This document shows, in pieces, positions 36,699 through 37,089 of a stretch of DNA of 37,089 nucleotides (position 1 is the stretch's first letter; every line of letters starts with the position of its first letter). The position numbers and the translations under genes were made by a program. A model generated the notes under the pieces. The model had not been told where the DNA came from, did not search any database, and worked only from the letters and a program-made list of their open reading frames with translations. Origin of the DNA: Acidimicrobiales bacterium (lineage in GTDB: Bacteria > Actinomycetota > Acidimicrobiia > Acidimicrobiales > Bog-793); NCBI GenBank assembly GCA_035533595.1, contig DATLTN010000028.1, forward strand, positions 1 to 37,089, in the 5' to 3' direction.

Positions 36699-37089
36699 GA
36701 GTCCGCCAGAGTGGTGTACGAGCCTGCGGTGACCAACTCGCGCTGAGCACCTCGCTTCGCGCCGAGCATCCCCAGGAAGCGACGACCACCGCACCAACCT
36801 TCAAACCCTGCGAAGGAACGAAGGAGAAGGTGCGATGACCGTCAACAACACAATCGGCGCGGCCGAGCTTTTACGCAAGTACCTGGAAAGCCCGATGGGT
36901 TCGGACCTGCTCGGAGAGATGGTGAAGATGGCCGCGGAGCTGCTGATGGACGCGGACGTCGACGTGCTGTGCAACGCCGCCTACGGCGAGCGCACCGATG
37001 CCCGCGAGAACAGCCGCAACGGCCACCGGGAGCGCCGCTGGGACACCCGCGCCGGCACGATCAGCCTCGATGTCCCCAAGCTCCGCCAC
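36699..37089 (+). mobile_element. IS256-family insertion sequence, left part
   Basis: The transposase gene at 36835 identifies the element. A candidate left inverted repeat, starting gagtccgccagagtggtgta at 36699, lies about 115 bp before the ATG, in the style of IS256-family ends. The right end is outside the window, so the boundary is provisional. Confidence 0.5.
36835..37089 (+). CDS. IS256-family transposase, N-terminal part
   Basis: 85 codons to the window edge. AAGGAG precedes ATG. After AAELLRKYLESPMGSDLLGE the chain contains MAAELLMDADVDVLCNAAYG, then ERTDARENSRNGHRERRWDT and RAGTISLDVPKLR. The NGxRxRxWDTRAGTIxLxxPKLR stretch is a strong hallmark of IS256 (mutator-type) DDE transposases. 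The DDE catalytic part lies beyond the window, so I cannot say whether the gene is intact. Confidence 0.92.
   Translation, partial: MTVNNTIGAAELLRKYLESPMGSDLLGEMVKMAAELLMDADVDVLCNAAYGERTDARENSRNGHRERRWDTRAGTISLDVPKLRH

Larger units (their letters stand above)
36418..36834. other. Gene-free region between tRNA-Thr and an IS256 element
   Basis: No convincing gene. It holds a perfect 12-bp inverted repeat (36453-36502), a terminator-like hairpin (36664-36689), and a candidate IS left end near 36699. On the minus strand about 36500-36600 reads LGARLEDRHGVLIDSRVRLD, which weakly recalls the RHGLVVDA segment of some IS5-type transposases and may be a relic. Confidence 0.5.

Noticed and set aside
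36263-36769. Minus-strand open frame containing EPGVGIEPTTCALRVRC
   Set aside because: This string is the reverse translation of tRNA-Thr and is found in many false database entries. Only a weak transposase-like piece upstream was kept as a remark.

Overview
The window is about 37 kb of very GC-rich chromosomal DNA, roughly 70% GC by eye. It looks like an actinomycete-phylum chromosome. The evidence is a dnaK-grpE-dnaJ-hspR operon with a HAIR operator, a crgA / trpG(pabA) / pknB-pbpA-pstP-fhaB-fhaA neighbourhood, a GlnR-type box before the ammonium transporter, and many leaderless genes with a TANNNT -10 element 6-8 nt before the start. I infer a deep-branching class such as Acidimicrobiia, because the FHA-PknB cluster lacks rodA and pknA. 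That placement is not proven here.

Layout. Positions 1-39 hold the end of a forward gene. Positions 135-5290 (minus strand) hold a four-gene surface-protein operon: two short secreted WxL-like proteins, one membrane-anchored DUF916-like protein, and one large NHL beta-propeller protein that ends in the same WxL-like domain. Positions 5587-7722 (plus) carry a PAC2-family protein, an HU protein and dcd, with tRNA-Gly(CCC) on the minus strand. Positions 7783-9850 (minus) are amt-glnB with a four-half-site GlnR box upstream. Two membrane proteins of unknown role, phosphoglycerate mutase and an ACT-domain protein follow (10130-12931).

Positions 13081-19586 (plus) are a chaperone operon, dnaK-grpE-dnaJ-hspR-clpB. 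Positions 19650-26414 (plus) are purine genes purA, purB, purC, purS, purQ and purL; the last four are tightly packed, with stop/start overlaps at S/Q and Q/L. crgA and trpG/pabA are divergent around a perfect 15-bp palindrome. Positions 27389-33526 (minus) are the cell-wall growth and signalling cluster fhaA-fhaB-pstP-pbpA-pknB. tRNA-Leu(CAG), a small coiled-coil protein, a frame-disrupted membrane-protein gene, a secreted parallel beta-helix protein and tRNA-Thr(CGT) follow. The window ends inside an IS256-family transposase gene.

The best candidate for something undescribed is the WxL-like operon. WxL domains and their DUF916 partners are known mainly as a non-covalent cell-wall display system of low-GC Firmicutes. 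Here all three WxL-like domains also share an SCD-x4-C cysteine pair. Next in interest are the palindrome lying exactly between the crgA and trpG -10 boxes and the shortened second ATPase domain of ClpB. No CRISPR array, rRNA or phage structural gene was seen.
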